A stretch of 64,000 bases of DNA from Nitrosarchaeum sp. (GTDB taxonomy: Archaea > Thermoproteota > Nitrososphaeria > Nitrososphaerales > Nitrosopumilaceae). The stretch covers positions 516,960-580,959 of the forward strand of contig JAHFUM010000001.1 in assembly GCA_023265135.1 (NCBI GenBank), given 5' to 3'. The translations under genes and the position numbers were made by a program. The notes under the pieces are model-generated. The model searched no databases. It was given only the letters and a program-made list of their open reading frames with translations, and was not told the DNA's origin. Below are positions 1 to 7,666 of the stretch, piece by piece; the first letter of the stretch is position 1; every line of letters starts with the position of its first letter.

Positions 1-35
1 TGATCAAAGAAGGTATTATGAAAATTGAGCGATAA
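1..35 (+). CDS. C-terminal end of a W-repeat protein (partial)
   Basis: The frame beginning at base 3 reads IKEGIMKIER and then stops at 33-35. This matches the last residues of the W-rich C-terminal repeat seen in the next two large genes (compare LIKEKIIKIP in the protein at 306-1871). The gene therefore enters the window from the left, and only about 10 codons are visible. It suggests that at least three neighbouring genes carry the same C-terminal module. Nothing can be said about its N-terminal part. Confidence 0.6.
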   Translation, partial: IKEGIMKIER

Positions 36-61
36 TTTTAGTAATCACTAAGTGATATAAT

Positions 62-268
62 ATGAAAGACATTAACGATATTCTTCCAAAAGTGCCTAAC
101 ATGAAATGGGGGGCTTTAATGAACAAAGCACCCACTAATAAAAAAGTAGACGAAATGAATAAAATTTTTCCTCACAATGGCAAATGGCATACTGTCTTTG
201 AAGAAAAAGATCAAATAACTATTGATGGCAAACAAATCTGGAAAAAAGATCCAAACAAATGGACCTGA
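62..268 (+). CDS. Small conserved-looking protein of unknown function
   Basis: A 68-residue protein with an ATG start and a TTTTA-type box about 26 bases upstream, which fits a leaderless transcript. It is rich in Lys, Asn and Trp (MKWGALMNK near residue 14; GKQIWKKDPNKW at the end), with no signal peptide or membrane segment. I do not recognise the family. It lies between the tail of one W-repeat protein and the start of another and could be co-expressed with them. It is probably a soluble cytoplasmic protein. Confidence 0.6.
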   Translation: MKDINDILPKVPNMKWGALMNKAPTNKKVDEMNKIFPHNGKWHTVFEEKDQITIDGKQIWKKDPNKWT

Positions 269-305
269 TCGTTACTTTCTTTATCAATAATGAGAAACAA
301 TTAAA

Positions 306-1871
306 ATGTTAATACATAAAAAATCTGTAATTTTATTATCATTTTCTATTCTTCTTCCATTAACAATTGTAAATGTTTATGGCCACGGTGTAGGAAGTGA
401 AATATTTCCACCTGTTGATCTGTATGGAAAACAAGTTAGTTTAGAAGTTTCATCAACTCCTAATAATCCAGATAAAAATAATGATCAACAAATATCTATT
501 TCATTGATTGATTTTAATTCAAAAATCACACTTAGAGATGTCACATTTTTGATAAAATCTAGCCGTGGCGAACAATTTCTTTTTGAAAAAGAATTTCAAA
601 GTCATAATGGAATAATTATGTTTAATTTTATATCAGAAAATACTGACACAATTCAAGTTCAAGAAGAGAACAAGCAGGATTTTCTTGGTTCATTAATTGG
701 ATTAGAAAATAAAATAATCAATGTAAAGGGACCAAAACTAAGTGAAGGAGGACTTTACAAGTTTGACATTCATATACTTTCAGCTGATGGATATTCCAAA
801 AAATTAAACGTACCACTAACTTTCAATGCAGGAATTTCAATCGCACAAACATCTAAACACAAAATTAATCATCCAGATTTTGGCTCTCAAATCATTAATG
901 TTGTTACATATTATGATGAAATAAAGAATTTTCAATATAATATTGACTCCAAAGAGATCACTTTTTCAATGCCTTTTGAATGGAGTGTCAATAATATCAA
1001 TCAAACATCTGTAGTACATGAAGAATTAAGAATTCCAAAAACATTTGGAGATCTACTAGTATCTGGATTTTCTATATATGTAAATGGAATCAAATTATCT
1101 GATGATGTTGCTACAATTGATGATTTTTTTTCTGATGGAAGGATAGTTCATTTTATTATTAGTCAAAAAGAATTATGGAATGTTTACAAACATGATCCAA
1201 ATCAAAATGGAATGAGTTTTCTTATCAAGCCAAATTCAGATGATGTTCAATTAAGTTCCGTAACTGAAAATGGACAATTTAAAATTTTTGTATCATGGGA
1301 ACCAAAAAATTTGCAATCAAATTCTAAAGCAACAATCTATTTTGATATCACTGATATATTTTTAAAAAATAAACCGATAGCAGTGAATTATAATTTTTCA
1401 ATCACTCAAAATGATAAAATAATTTTTGAACAAACTGGACTTAGCAGTGATTCCAAAGAAAAACATAACATATCAGAATTTATGATACCTGATGATGTAA
1501 CTGGAATTATACAACTTAATTTCCGAAACCTAGGAGATAACGATCTTGCAAAAACATCTATACCAATTATTATTCATAATATAAAACATGAAAATAATGA
1601 TATTTCAATACCTAAATGGATTAAAAACAATGCTGGATGGTGGGCAGATGGCTCAATTGATGATAACTCTTTTGTTCAGGGAATACAATATTTGATCAAA
1701 GAAAAAATAATCAAGATTCCAAAAACTTCCCAAGATGAAGGAACATTTAGTAATGAAATTCCATCCTGGATTAAAAACAATGTAAAGTGGTGGTCTGATG
1801 GACAAATAGATGATGAAACTTTTGTTAAAGGATTACAGTTTTTAATAGAAAATAGAATTCTTCATGTCTAG
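306..1871 (+). CDS. Exported protein with two C-terminal W-rich repeats
   Basis: A 521-residue protein. Residues 1-27 form a signal peptide (Lys-rich start, hydrophobic core, then VYGHG). The middle (about 30-430) looks like a set of beta-sandwich segments. The C-terminus carries two copies of a roughly 38-residue module: IPKWIKNNAGWWADGSIDD near residue 436 and IPSWIKNNVKWWSDGQIDD near 482, each followed by a helix of the type F-x-x-G-(I/L)-Q-(Y/F)-L-I. This module is common on exported thaumarchaeal proteins, and its function is not established as far as I know. The protein probably sits at the cell surface, where the module might attach it to the envelope. The next gene has the same architecture. 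Confidence 0.75.
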   Translation: MLIHKKSVILLSFSILLPLTIVNVYGHGVGSEIFPPVDLYGKQVSLEVSSTPNNPDKNNDQQISISLIDFNSKITLRDVTFLIKSSRGEQFLFEKEFQSHNGIIMFNFISENTDTIQVQEENKQDFLGSLIGLENKIINVKGPKLSEGGLYKFDIHILSADGYSKKLNVPLTFNAGISIAQTSKHKINHPDFGSQIINVVTYYDEIKNFQYNIDSKEITFSMPFEWSVNNINQTSVVHEELRIPKTFGDLLVSGFSIYVNGIKLSDDVATIDDFFSDGRIVHFIISQKELWNVYKHDPNQNGMSFLIKPNSDDVQLSSVTENGQFKIFVSWEPKNLQSNSKATIYFDITDIFLKNKPIAVNYNFSITQNDKIIFEQTGLSSDSKEKHNISEFMIPDDVTGIIQLNFRNLGDNDLAKTSIPIIIHNIKHENNDISIPKWIKNNAGWWADGSIDDNSFVQGIQYLIKEKIIKIPKTSQDEGTFSNEIPSWIKNNVKWWSDGQIDDETFVKGLQFLIENRILHV

Positions 1872-1948
1872 TCTTAAACATGAACTATTCTGATTAAATC
1901 TATAAAATACATATTGTACTAAAACAAGAGAAATAATAGATCAGTTAA

Positions 1949-3247
1949 TTGAAAGTTATAACCCGAATAGATTTGAAAAACAAAAATCTTGATTCAAAAA
2001 CATTATCTACTTATTCTACTCTGTTACAATCAAAAATAATATTTTTTCTAGTTGGATTCATATTTACTTCGTTATTAATTTCTCAATTTGCATTTGCTCA
2101 GGTTTTCATACCCACTCAAGAATATATCGGATATTTTGATTATGAAGGCGTATATACAGTGGGAGGAAATGTAAAAAACCAAAATGATTATGCAGTAATC
2201 CCCACCATTTCTATTTCTGTAATTGACGGAAAAAATACATTTACTAATATTATATCGCATGTTCCAATTCCGCCAAAAACAGATATCCCATTTAAAACAA
2301 AATTCCCTGAAGTTACAGGAGATTTTCCTATCTTACTTAAAGCTGAACTCAAATTTGTAAAAACAAAAAAAGATCCAATATCAATTGAAGTTCTTTATGA
2401 TAAAACATTAATCAAACATAATGACGGTCATGTTACAGGTAGAATTCATAATAATGGAAATCAAACCATCTTCAATCCAAAAATTCTTGCAATAGCTCAT
2501 GGTAATGGAACAATTCTTGATGTTGTTCACAATATTGAATATATTGAAAAAATAGACCCTGACGAAATTCTAAATTTTTCAATGTATCCTGATCCTTCGA
2601 TAACTGATAATATCGTTTTCTACAGCTGCTTTGCTCCAGTAGATACTACTGTTATTCCAGTCACAACAAAGAAAAATGGAGGCGATTTTGATTTTAGATA
2701 TGATTCAGGTGCTTGGTATTATGATGCTAAATTTAATGAAGAAGGAACAACTCTTACAATACGTGGATACAATAGTTACCCACTTGAAACTTATGCAAAC
2801 TTTGAATTTCCACAAATTTCAGGTAATGAAAAATTCAATGTTACTCTAAACGATAAACCTATAAAATTTATTCAAAGTGTAGATGAAAATAAATTTTGGC
2901 ATGTTGCATTTAATGTAGAACCAACCTCACAGGGAATTTTAAAGATTACTGGTTTTGAAAAAGGTTTACCTCTTGAAACCTCTAAAATTCCAAAATGGAT
3001 AAAAACAAATGCAAATTGGTGGTTCACAAATCAAATACCTGATTCTAAATTTCTTGAAGGGATAGATTTCTTGTTTCAAAAAGGAATTGTTGTAGTACCG
3101 TCTAAAGAAATGACTGCAAAATCAAATTGGAAACTTCCCACATGGATCAAAACAACAGCAGGTTGGTGGTCAGAAGATAAAATTTCTGATGATGATTTTC
3201 TAAACATGATTGAAAATCTTGTTCAACGAAAAATAATTATAATTTAA
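1949..3247 (+). CDS. Exported protein with two C-terminal W-rich repeats
   Basis: A 432-residue protein starting with TTG. A hydrophobic segment at about residues 31-50 (FFLVGFIFTSLLISQFAFAQ) is a signal peptide or anchor preceded by a long charged N-terminus, so the true start may be further downstream. The central part has beta-rich repeats with a VxGxVxN pattern like extracellular Ig-like domains. The C-terminus has two diverged copies of the W-rich module (IPKWIKTNANWWFTNQIPD, then LPTWIKTTAGWWSEDKISD). It lies 77 bases after a paralogous gene, pointing to tandem duplication and divergence. Its exact role is unknown. Confidence 0.7.
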   Translation: MKVITRIDLKNKNLDSKTLSTYSTLLQSKIIFFLVGFIFTSLLISQFAFAQVFIPTQEYIGYFDYEGVYTVGGNVKNQNDYAVIPTISISVIDGKNTFTNIISHVPIPPKTDIPFKTKFPEVTGDFPILLKAELKFVKTKKDPISIEVLYDKTLIKHNDGHVTGRIHNNGNQTIFNPKILAIAHGNGTILDVVHNIEYIEKIDPDEILNFSMYPDPSITDNIVFYSCFAPVDTTVIPVTTKKNGGDFDFRYDSGAWYYDAKFNEEGTTLTIRGYNSYPLETYANFEFPQISGNEKFNVTLNDKPIKFIQSVDENKFWHVAFNVEPTSQGILKITGFEKGLPLETSKIPKWIKTNANWWFTNQIPDSKFLEGIDFLFQKGIVVVPSKEMTAKSNWKLPTWIKTTAGWWSEDKISDDDFLNMIENLVQRKIIII

Positions 3248-3301
3248 TTTACTTGATCTGATAAATCTTATTATACAAACTTTCATTAGTCTTAATATCT
3301 A

Positions 3302-4075
3302 ATGTTACCACTACGAGATGAAAATCCTCATCCTCCAGGATACAAACCAACAATAACTTATGCACTAATTGCAATTAATGTTATAGTATTTTTTATTGAA
3401 GTTGCATATACTGGACAATTTATAGAATTTACAAATAACAATGCGTACAATTTACTTTACCATTGGGGTGCAATACCAAATTGTGTTACTGGTGGAACTG
3501 TATCAAACATAGATTTTGGGAAAGGCCCACTTCAAGTAACATGTCCTGATTCACCATACATCTCTCTTCTAAGCTCTATTTTCTTGCATGGTGGCGCAAT
3601 GCATCTTGGTGGTAACATGTTGTTTTTGTGGATATTTGGCGATAATATTGAACTAAAATTTGGGAAAATAAAATATCTGGCAATTTATCTAATGTGGGGA
3701 ATAAGTTCAGGCTTGATCCACATACTTGGAGATACTTCAAGTGTGATCCCTGCAGTAGGTGCATCAGGTGCAATATCTGGAGTACTCGGTGCATATCTTG
3801 TAATTTTCCCAAGAGCTAAAATTCAGACGGTTATGATGATGGGATTTTTTATGAGAATGATATATGTTCAAGCAAGATGGTTCTTGCCATTTTGGCTTGT
3901 ATTTCAAAACTTACTTCCTTTTTTCATAGGAGGATTTGGTGTTGCAGGTGGTGGTGTTGCTTATCTTGCTCATATTGGTGGATTTGTGGTGGGACTTGCT
4001 ACAGGTTATCTATACAAGAAAACACATAGTTCTGAATTTACTTATGGAACAAGATATGGGTATAGGCGAGACTAG
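3302..4075 (+). CDS. Rhomboid-family intramembrane serine protease
   Basis: A 257-residue polytopic membrane protein. Rhomboid signatures are visible: HGGAMHLGGNMLFLWIFGDN around residues 95-115, the catalytic-serine motif GASGAISG near 155, and the catalytic histidine in AHIGGF near 224. Six or so hydrophobic segments follow the usual rhomboid order. Rhomboids cleave transmembrane segments of other membrane proteins; the substrate cannot be predicted here. The loop between TM1 and TM2 (about 50 residues with two Cys, CVTGG and VTCPD) is longer than in the simplest members. The gene starts with ATG 54 bases after the preceding W-repeat protein. Confidence 0.93.
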   Translation: MLPLRDENPHPPGYKPTITYALIAINVIVFFIEVAYTGQFIEFTNNNAYNLLYHWGAIPNCVTGGTVSNIDFGKGPLQVTCPDSPYISLLSSIFLHGGAMHLGGNMLFLWIFGDNIELKFGKIKYLAIYLMWGISSGLIHILGDTSSVIPAVGASGAISGVLGAYLVIFPRAKIQTVMMMGFFMRMIYVQARWFLPFWLVFQNLLPFFIGGFGVAGGGVAYLAHIGGFVVGLATGYLYKKTHSSEFTYGTRYGYRRD

Positions 4076-4120
4076 TTAAAACTCTAAAGAATAAATCAAT
4101 GAAACTTTTCTAAACTATTC

Positions 4121-4297
4121 ATGCCGTTGATTACTGTATCAATGTATCCAGGAAGATCTCAACAACAAAAAGACGAATATGCTAAAGCAATCACAAAATC
4201 GGCAGTAGAGATTCTTAAAACAAAAGAAGATCACGTCATTGTAGTTTTTGAGGATAATCCAAAAGAAAATTGGTTTCTAGCAGGAAGCCAACTTTAA
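4121..4297 (+). CDS. 4-oxalocrotonate tautomerase-family small protein
   Basis: A 58-residue ORF starting MPLITVSMYPGRS. The tautomerase superfamily is recognised by its tiny size and by Pro directly after Met, which becomes the catalytic N-terminal proline once Met is removed. The helix QQKDEYAKAITKSAVEIL and the strand HVIVVFEDNPKENW also fit the 4-OT beta-alpha-beta fold. Members catalyse keto-enol tautomerisation and usually assemble as hexamers. The physiological substrate is unknown. The gene lies 45 bases after the rhomboid gene on the same strand and is easily missed because of its length. Confidence 0.85.
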   Translation: MPLITVSMYPGRSQQQKDEYAKAITKSAVEILKTKEDHVIVVFEDNPKENWFLAGSQL

Positions 4298-4461
4298 TAT
4301 TTTTTAAAAATAATAACTGGAATAATTTCTTACAGTTAAAGTATCAAACATATGTACATTATGGTAAGTTACATAGATTATAATTTATTTACATAATGAC
4401 AATGTGAACATTAAATATTTGTACACCTACCCTTTTATTCTCATGAATAATTATAAATTTT

Positions 4462-5268
4462 ATGAAAGTTGCAGTTGTACAATTCAAAGCTTCTATTCAA
4501 AAAGAGATTAATCTAAAAAAAATCATCGAGTATATCATTCAAGCAGCAGAAAATAATGCAACGTTAATTGCTTTTCCAGAATTTATGATGTTTTATACAA
4601 ATTCATCACAAACATCAAGACAACTTGCAAATTTGGCTGAAAAAATTAACGGAAATTTTGTAAATACTATTGCAAAGATAGCCAAAGAAAATCGCATTCA
4701 AGTTGTAGGTTCGTTTTATGAAAAAAGTACAAAAAGAAATCGAGTTTATGATACTTCTTTTGTAATTGATAAATCAGGCAAAGTGATCTCCACATATAGA
4801 AAAATTCATCTTTATGATGCCTTAGGCTTCAAAGAATCAAATAAAATGATAAGAGGATCAAAGATTGCAAAACCTGTAAAGACTACAATTGGAAAAATAG
4901 GAATGTTGATTTGTTATGATCTGAGATTTCCAGAAATGTCAAGAACATTAGCTGCTGCAGGTTCAGAAATTTTGATTGCACCATCAGCATGGGTAAAAGG
5001 TAACATGAAAGAAGAACATTGGATAACAATTAACAAAACTAGAGCAATTGAAAATGGTTGCTATGTAATAGCACCAGATCAAGTGGGAAATATTTACTGT
5101 GGAAGAAGTATCGTGATTGATCCTTATGGAAAAATTTTACTTGATATGAAAAAGAAACAAGGGATTGGATATGTTGACATTAAATTAAAAAATATAAAAC
5201 AAATTCGTAAAGTTTTGCCATTGCTAAAAAACAGACGAACTGATATCTATCCTACTTTGAAGGTATAG
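4462..5268 (+). CDS. Carbon-nitrogen hydrolase (nitrilase superfamily, Nit/omega-amidase-like)
   Basis: A 268-residue cytoplasmic enzyme with the complete catalytic triad of the family: Glu40 in FPEF, Lys114 in YRKIHLYDA and Cys151 in ICYDLRFPE. Length and motif spacing match Nit1/Nit2-type amidases, which hydrolyse small amides such as omega-amides or deaminated glutathione; the actual substrate is not determined by sequence. A TTTTATT box about 26 bases before the ATG suggests a leaderless transcript. Its 3' end overlaps that of the convergent zinc-ribbon gene by 17 bases. Confidence 0.9.
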   Translation: MKVAVVQFKASIQKEINLKKIIEYIIQAAENNATLIAFPEFMMFYTNSSQTSRQLANLAEKINGNFVNTIAKIAKENRIQVVGSFYEKSTKRNRVYDTSFVIDKSGKVISTYRKIHLYDALGFKESNKMIRGSKIAKPVKTTIGKIGMLICYDLRFPEMSRTLAAAGSEILIAPSAWVKGNMKEEHWITINKTRAIENGCYVIAPDQVGNIYCGRSIVIDPYGKILLDMKKKQGIGYVDIKLKNIKQIRKVLPLLKNRRTDIYPTLKV

Positions 5269-5707
5269 GTTTTCTGCTGTTACAGTTAAAATTTGAACAC
5301 TGTTTTGTCCATTTCTGTTTTCTTGAATAACGAAATATCACCATTGGCCATTTACATATATCACATGACATTTTTGTTGCTCTAAGTTTTGCTTTTTGTA
5401 AAAGTGGTGATGATGCCTTACACCCTCCATAAAAATTTGAACAGCCCATGAATCTCTTTCTAGTAGTTCTAGATCTAATTACCATTAACTGACCTAGTTT
5501 ACATTCTGGACATTCTACTAGTCCAGTTTTTGGTGAATTTGTCCCAAGAATCATGTATTTTCTTTCTTTTGATGACCAAGATAGATATCCGTTAATGTCT
5601 AAATACTGTATGATCTCTTTTTTGAAAATATCTGTTTTTGACTTTGTGGTTTTTACAACATGTCTTGCTGTTTGTATAATTTGATGATCTATTTTCTTTG
5701 GGGGCAT
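5252..5707 (-). CDS. Topoisomerase-type zinc-ribbon protein
   Basis: A 151-residue protein from the ATG at 5707 (MPPKKIDHQ). Longer in-frame starts up to 5800 would run into the divergent thiolase gene and its promoter, so I reject them. The N-terminal half is helical. The C-terminal half has two C4-like fingers: CPECKLGQLMVIRSRTTRK.FMGCSNFYGGC and CDICKWPMVIFRY followed by CSNFNC. The first matches the small zinc fingers at the C-terminus of bacterial topoisomerase I. It is probably a nucleic-acid-binding protein; its partner and target are unknown. Confidence 0.75.
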   Translation of the reverse strand: MPPKKIDHQIIQTARHVVKTTKSKTDIFKKEIIQYLDINGYLSWSSKERKYMILGTNSPKTGLVECPECKLGQLMVIRSRTTRKRFMGCSNFYGGCKASSPLLQKAKLRATKMSCDICKWPMVIFRYSRKQKWTKQCSNFNCNSRKPIPSK

Positions 5708-5763
5708 TTTTCTTAATGAATTTACTAAAACAATTTTTATAGGGAATCTGGTCAGTGACATTA
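5708..5763. promoter_or_regulatory. Shared divergent promoter region of the zinc-ribbon and thiolase genes
   Basis: A short AT-rich intergenic segment between two divergent genes. On the plus strand a TATA-like TTTTTATA lies at about 5734-5741. Archaeal spacing places the transcription start near 5763, closer to the in-frame GTG at 5764 than to the GTG at 5755, so the thiolase may be leaderless from 5764. No separate box is obvious for the minus-strand gene. Confidence 0.4.
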
Positions 5764-6918
5764 GTGGAAAAGGTTTGTGTTCTTGGTGCAGGTAGCACAA
5801 AATATGGAAAATTAGCCGACAGTATAGCCGATCTTACTACTCAGGCATCTGTTGCTGCTATAGAAAGTGCTGGAATTGATCCTAAAGATATCAAAGCAGG
5901 GTACATTTCAAACGTCTTTGGTGTTGCTGACAAACAGGTACATCTTGGACCGGTCTTGATGAGCAACTTGGGAATTTCGGATAAACCTTCATTATCAATA
6001 GAGTCAGCCTGCGGAAGTGGCTCTGTATCATTTAGAGAAGCCTTTGCAAATGTTGCAGCCGGTTTTTATGATTGTCTTGTAGTAACAGGAGTTGAAAAAG
6101 TAACTCATACTGGAACAGAATGGACAACAACTTATTTTTCATATTGCTCAGATTTCTTCTATGAAGGACAAGCCGGTGCATCATTTCCTGGATTATTTGC
6201 ATCAATGGCAAGAGCATACTTGACAGAATTTAATGCAACAGAAGAAGACTTTGCTAGAGTTGCAGTGAAGAATCATGACAATGGGCTTTTAAATCCAAAA
6301 GCTCATTTGCAAAGAAAGATCACAATTGATGATGTAATGAATTCACCGGTTGTTGCAAGTCCGCTAAAACTTTATGATTGTTGTCCCTTCTCTGACGGTG
6401 CAAGTTCTGTAATTCTATGCTCTGAAAAATTTGCAAAAGAAAATGGCAATGATTACATTGAAGTTATTGGTTCTGGAAGAGGTGGTTCACCTGCTGCATT
6501 ACAAGGTCGTGAACGTATGACTACAATTCCAAGTACCAAGATTGCGGCTGAAAGTGCTTACAAAATGGCAGGAATTTCTGCAAAAGATATTGATTTTGCA
6601 GAAGTACATGATTGTTTTACAATTGCAGAAATTGTTGATACTGAAGATTTAGGATTTTTTGAAAAAGGGAAAGGAGTTCAAGCTGTTCGTGAAGGAAGAA
6701 CAAAATTAAATTCAGACATTTCAATTAATCCTTCAGGTGGTCTTAAATCAAAAGGACATCCAATTGGAGCTACAGGCGTTGGACAAGTAGTAGAAGTATT
6801 TGATCAATTAACTGGTAGAGCTGGAGCCCGAACTGTCAAAGATGCCAAAATTGGTTTGACTCATAACTTTGGTGCAACTGGAGCCAGTTGTGCTGTTCAC
6901 GTTTTCAAAAGTGTATGA
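5755..6918 (+). CDS. Acetyl-CoA/acetoacetyl-CoA thiolase, archaeal SCP2-type
   Basis: A 387-residue thiolase. The nucleophilic Cys lies in ESACGSGSVSFREAF (near residue 87). Further catalytic elements are HDCF near 287 and GHPIGATG near 337. The C-terminal Cys motif of classical thiolases is replaced by HNFGATG, as in archaeal acetoacetyl-CoA thiolases that work with a DUF35 protein. Reaction: condensation of two acetyl-CoA, or the reverse cleavage used in the 3-hydroxypropionate/4-hydroxybutyrate cycle. The partner DUF35 gene follows one base after the stop codon. The start is GTG at 5755 or 5764. Confidence 0.92.
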   Translation: MTLVEKVCVLGAGSTKYGKLADSIADLTTQASVAAIESAGIDPKDIKAGYISNVFGVADKQVHLGPVLMSNLGISDKPSLSIESACGSGSVSFREAFANVAAGFYDCLVVTGVEKVTHTGTEWTTTYFSYCSDFFYEGQAGASFPGLFASMARAYLTEFNATEEDFARVAVKNHDNGLLNPKAHLQRKITIDDVMNSPVVASPLKLYDCCPFSDGASSVILCSEKFAKENGNDYIEVIGSGRGGSPAALQGRERMTTIPSTKIAAESAYKMAGISAKDIDFAEVHDCFTIAEIVDTEDLGFFEKGKGVQAVREGRTKLNSDISINPSGGLKSKGHPIGATGVGQVVEVFDQLTGRAGARTVKDAKIGLTHNFGATGASCAVHVFKSV

Positions 6919-6919
6919 A

Positions 6920-7285
6920 ATGTCTGTAAAAGAACAACTTATCCAAAAAGCAAAAGAAGGCAAAGTACTCACTCATAAATGCACAAAATGTGGTCATCTG
7001 CATTTCTCTAATGTCTATTATTGCGAAAATTGCGGTAGCAAAGGATTTCAAGATGAGGTTTTGGATGGTATAGGCTCAGTTGCCACCTATACAATAATCA
7101 CAGTACCGCCTGCTGGATTTGAAAAATACACTCCATATGCCTTTGTCGTCCTACAACTGGATAATACTATTTTACGAATTTCTGGATTTATGGCTGGAAT
7201 AGCCACTCCTAAAGATCTTCCAGTTGGAACTAGAGCAAAAATCACTGGTTTTGATGAACGTGGAATTATCATGGAAAAACAGTAA
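6920..7285 (+). CDS. DUF35 zinc-ribbon/OB-fold protein (thiolase partner)
   Basis: A 121-residue protein from the ATG at 6920, one base after the thiolase stop. It has an N-terminal zinc ribbon (CTKCGHLHFSNVYYCENCG, residues about 18-36) followed by an OB fold with GIGSVATYTIITVPPAGFEKYTPYAFVVLQL. In archaea this family forms a complex with acetoacetyl-CoA thiolase and HMG-CoA synthase and channels acetoacetyl-CoA. The tight spacing supports a two-gene operon. No HMG-CoA synthase is present in this window. Confidence 0.9.
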   Translation: MSVKEQLIQKAKEGKVLTHKCTKCGHLHFSNVYYCENCGSKGFQDEVLDGIGSVATYTIITVPPAGFEKYTPYAFVVLQLDNTILRISGFMAGIATPKDLPVGTRAKITGFDERGIIMEKQ

Positions 7286-7298
7286 AATTATTTGTTTG

Positions 7299-7335
7299 AA
7301 TTATTAAAAAAAATCATAATCATTTCTTAATAATT
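7299..7335 (+). terminator. Inverted repeat after the thiolase operon
   Basis: AATTATTAA at 7299-7307 and its perfect complement TTAATAATT at 7327-7335 flank a 19-base loop, followed by TTTTG. It sits 13 bases after the DUF35 stop. It could be a transcript 3'-end hairpin, but such AT-only repeats arise easily by chance here. Confidence 0.3.
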
Positions 7336-7355
7336 TTGTAAAGATGATCATTTTG

Positions 7356-7517
7356 ATGTCTGTAGAAATTACATGTGGTAAATGTGGAGAAAAGATCGCT
7401 AATATGAAAATGCTAAAAGCCTTAAAAGATGTAATGAATCCATATAATGGAAAGTGTCCATCATGTGGACAAAAATTATCAACATCTGAATTTTCTCTGG
7501 ATGTACAAGAAAACTGA
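7356..7517 (+). CDS. Small two-CxxC zinc-ribbon protein
   Basis: A 53-residue ORF (MSVEITCGKCGEKIANMK). CGKCG near residue 7 and CPSCG near residue 36 make a complete C4 zinc ribbon separated by a short helix. The start is ATG 7356; an in-frame ATG at 7344 would add MIIL. It is likely a nucleic-acid- or protein-binding zinc ribbon of unknown role. It is the only gene between the DUF35 gene and the HTH/ATP-cone gene. Confidence 0.65.
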   Translation: MSVEITCGKCGEKIANMKMLKALKDVMNPYNGKCPSCGQKLSTSEFSLDVQEN

Positions 7518-7622
7518 TCTAAGAATATCTAAAAATTTTTACATATTTTTATTTTTATAATACTACAATAACATCTTAATTTTTGTTTCAATAAAAAAAT
7601 ATTCGGAAAAGATCTAAAAACG

Positions 7623-7634
7623 ATCTAGTCATAA
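7623..7634 (+). promoter_or_regulatory. 12-nt element shared in inverted orientation with the nrdJ leader
   Basis: ATCTAGTCATAA occurs here, immediately upstream of a TATA-like CTTATTTA (about 7637-7644) that itself lies some 26 bases before the ATG at 7667. The exact reverse complement occurs at 10170-10181 in the leader of nrdJ. The position next to the promoter fits an operator. The link to a specific regulator is inference. Confidence 0.35.
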
Positions 7635-7666
7635 GTCTTATTTACTCCTTTTTTTAGTAAAATAGT

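Noticed and set aside
44-56. Palindrome ATCACTAAGTGAT before the gene at 62
   Set aside because: A short perfect palindrome, but there is no second copy and no regulator to link it to; insufficient as an operator call.
5708-5800. Longer start of the zinc-ribbon protein
   Set aside because: It would overlap the thiolase start and the shared promoter; MPPKK at 5707 is a natural start.
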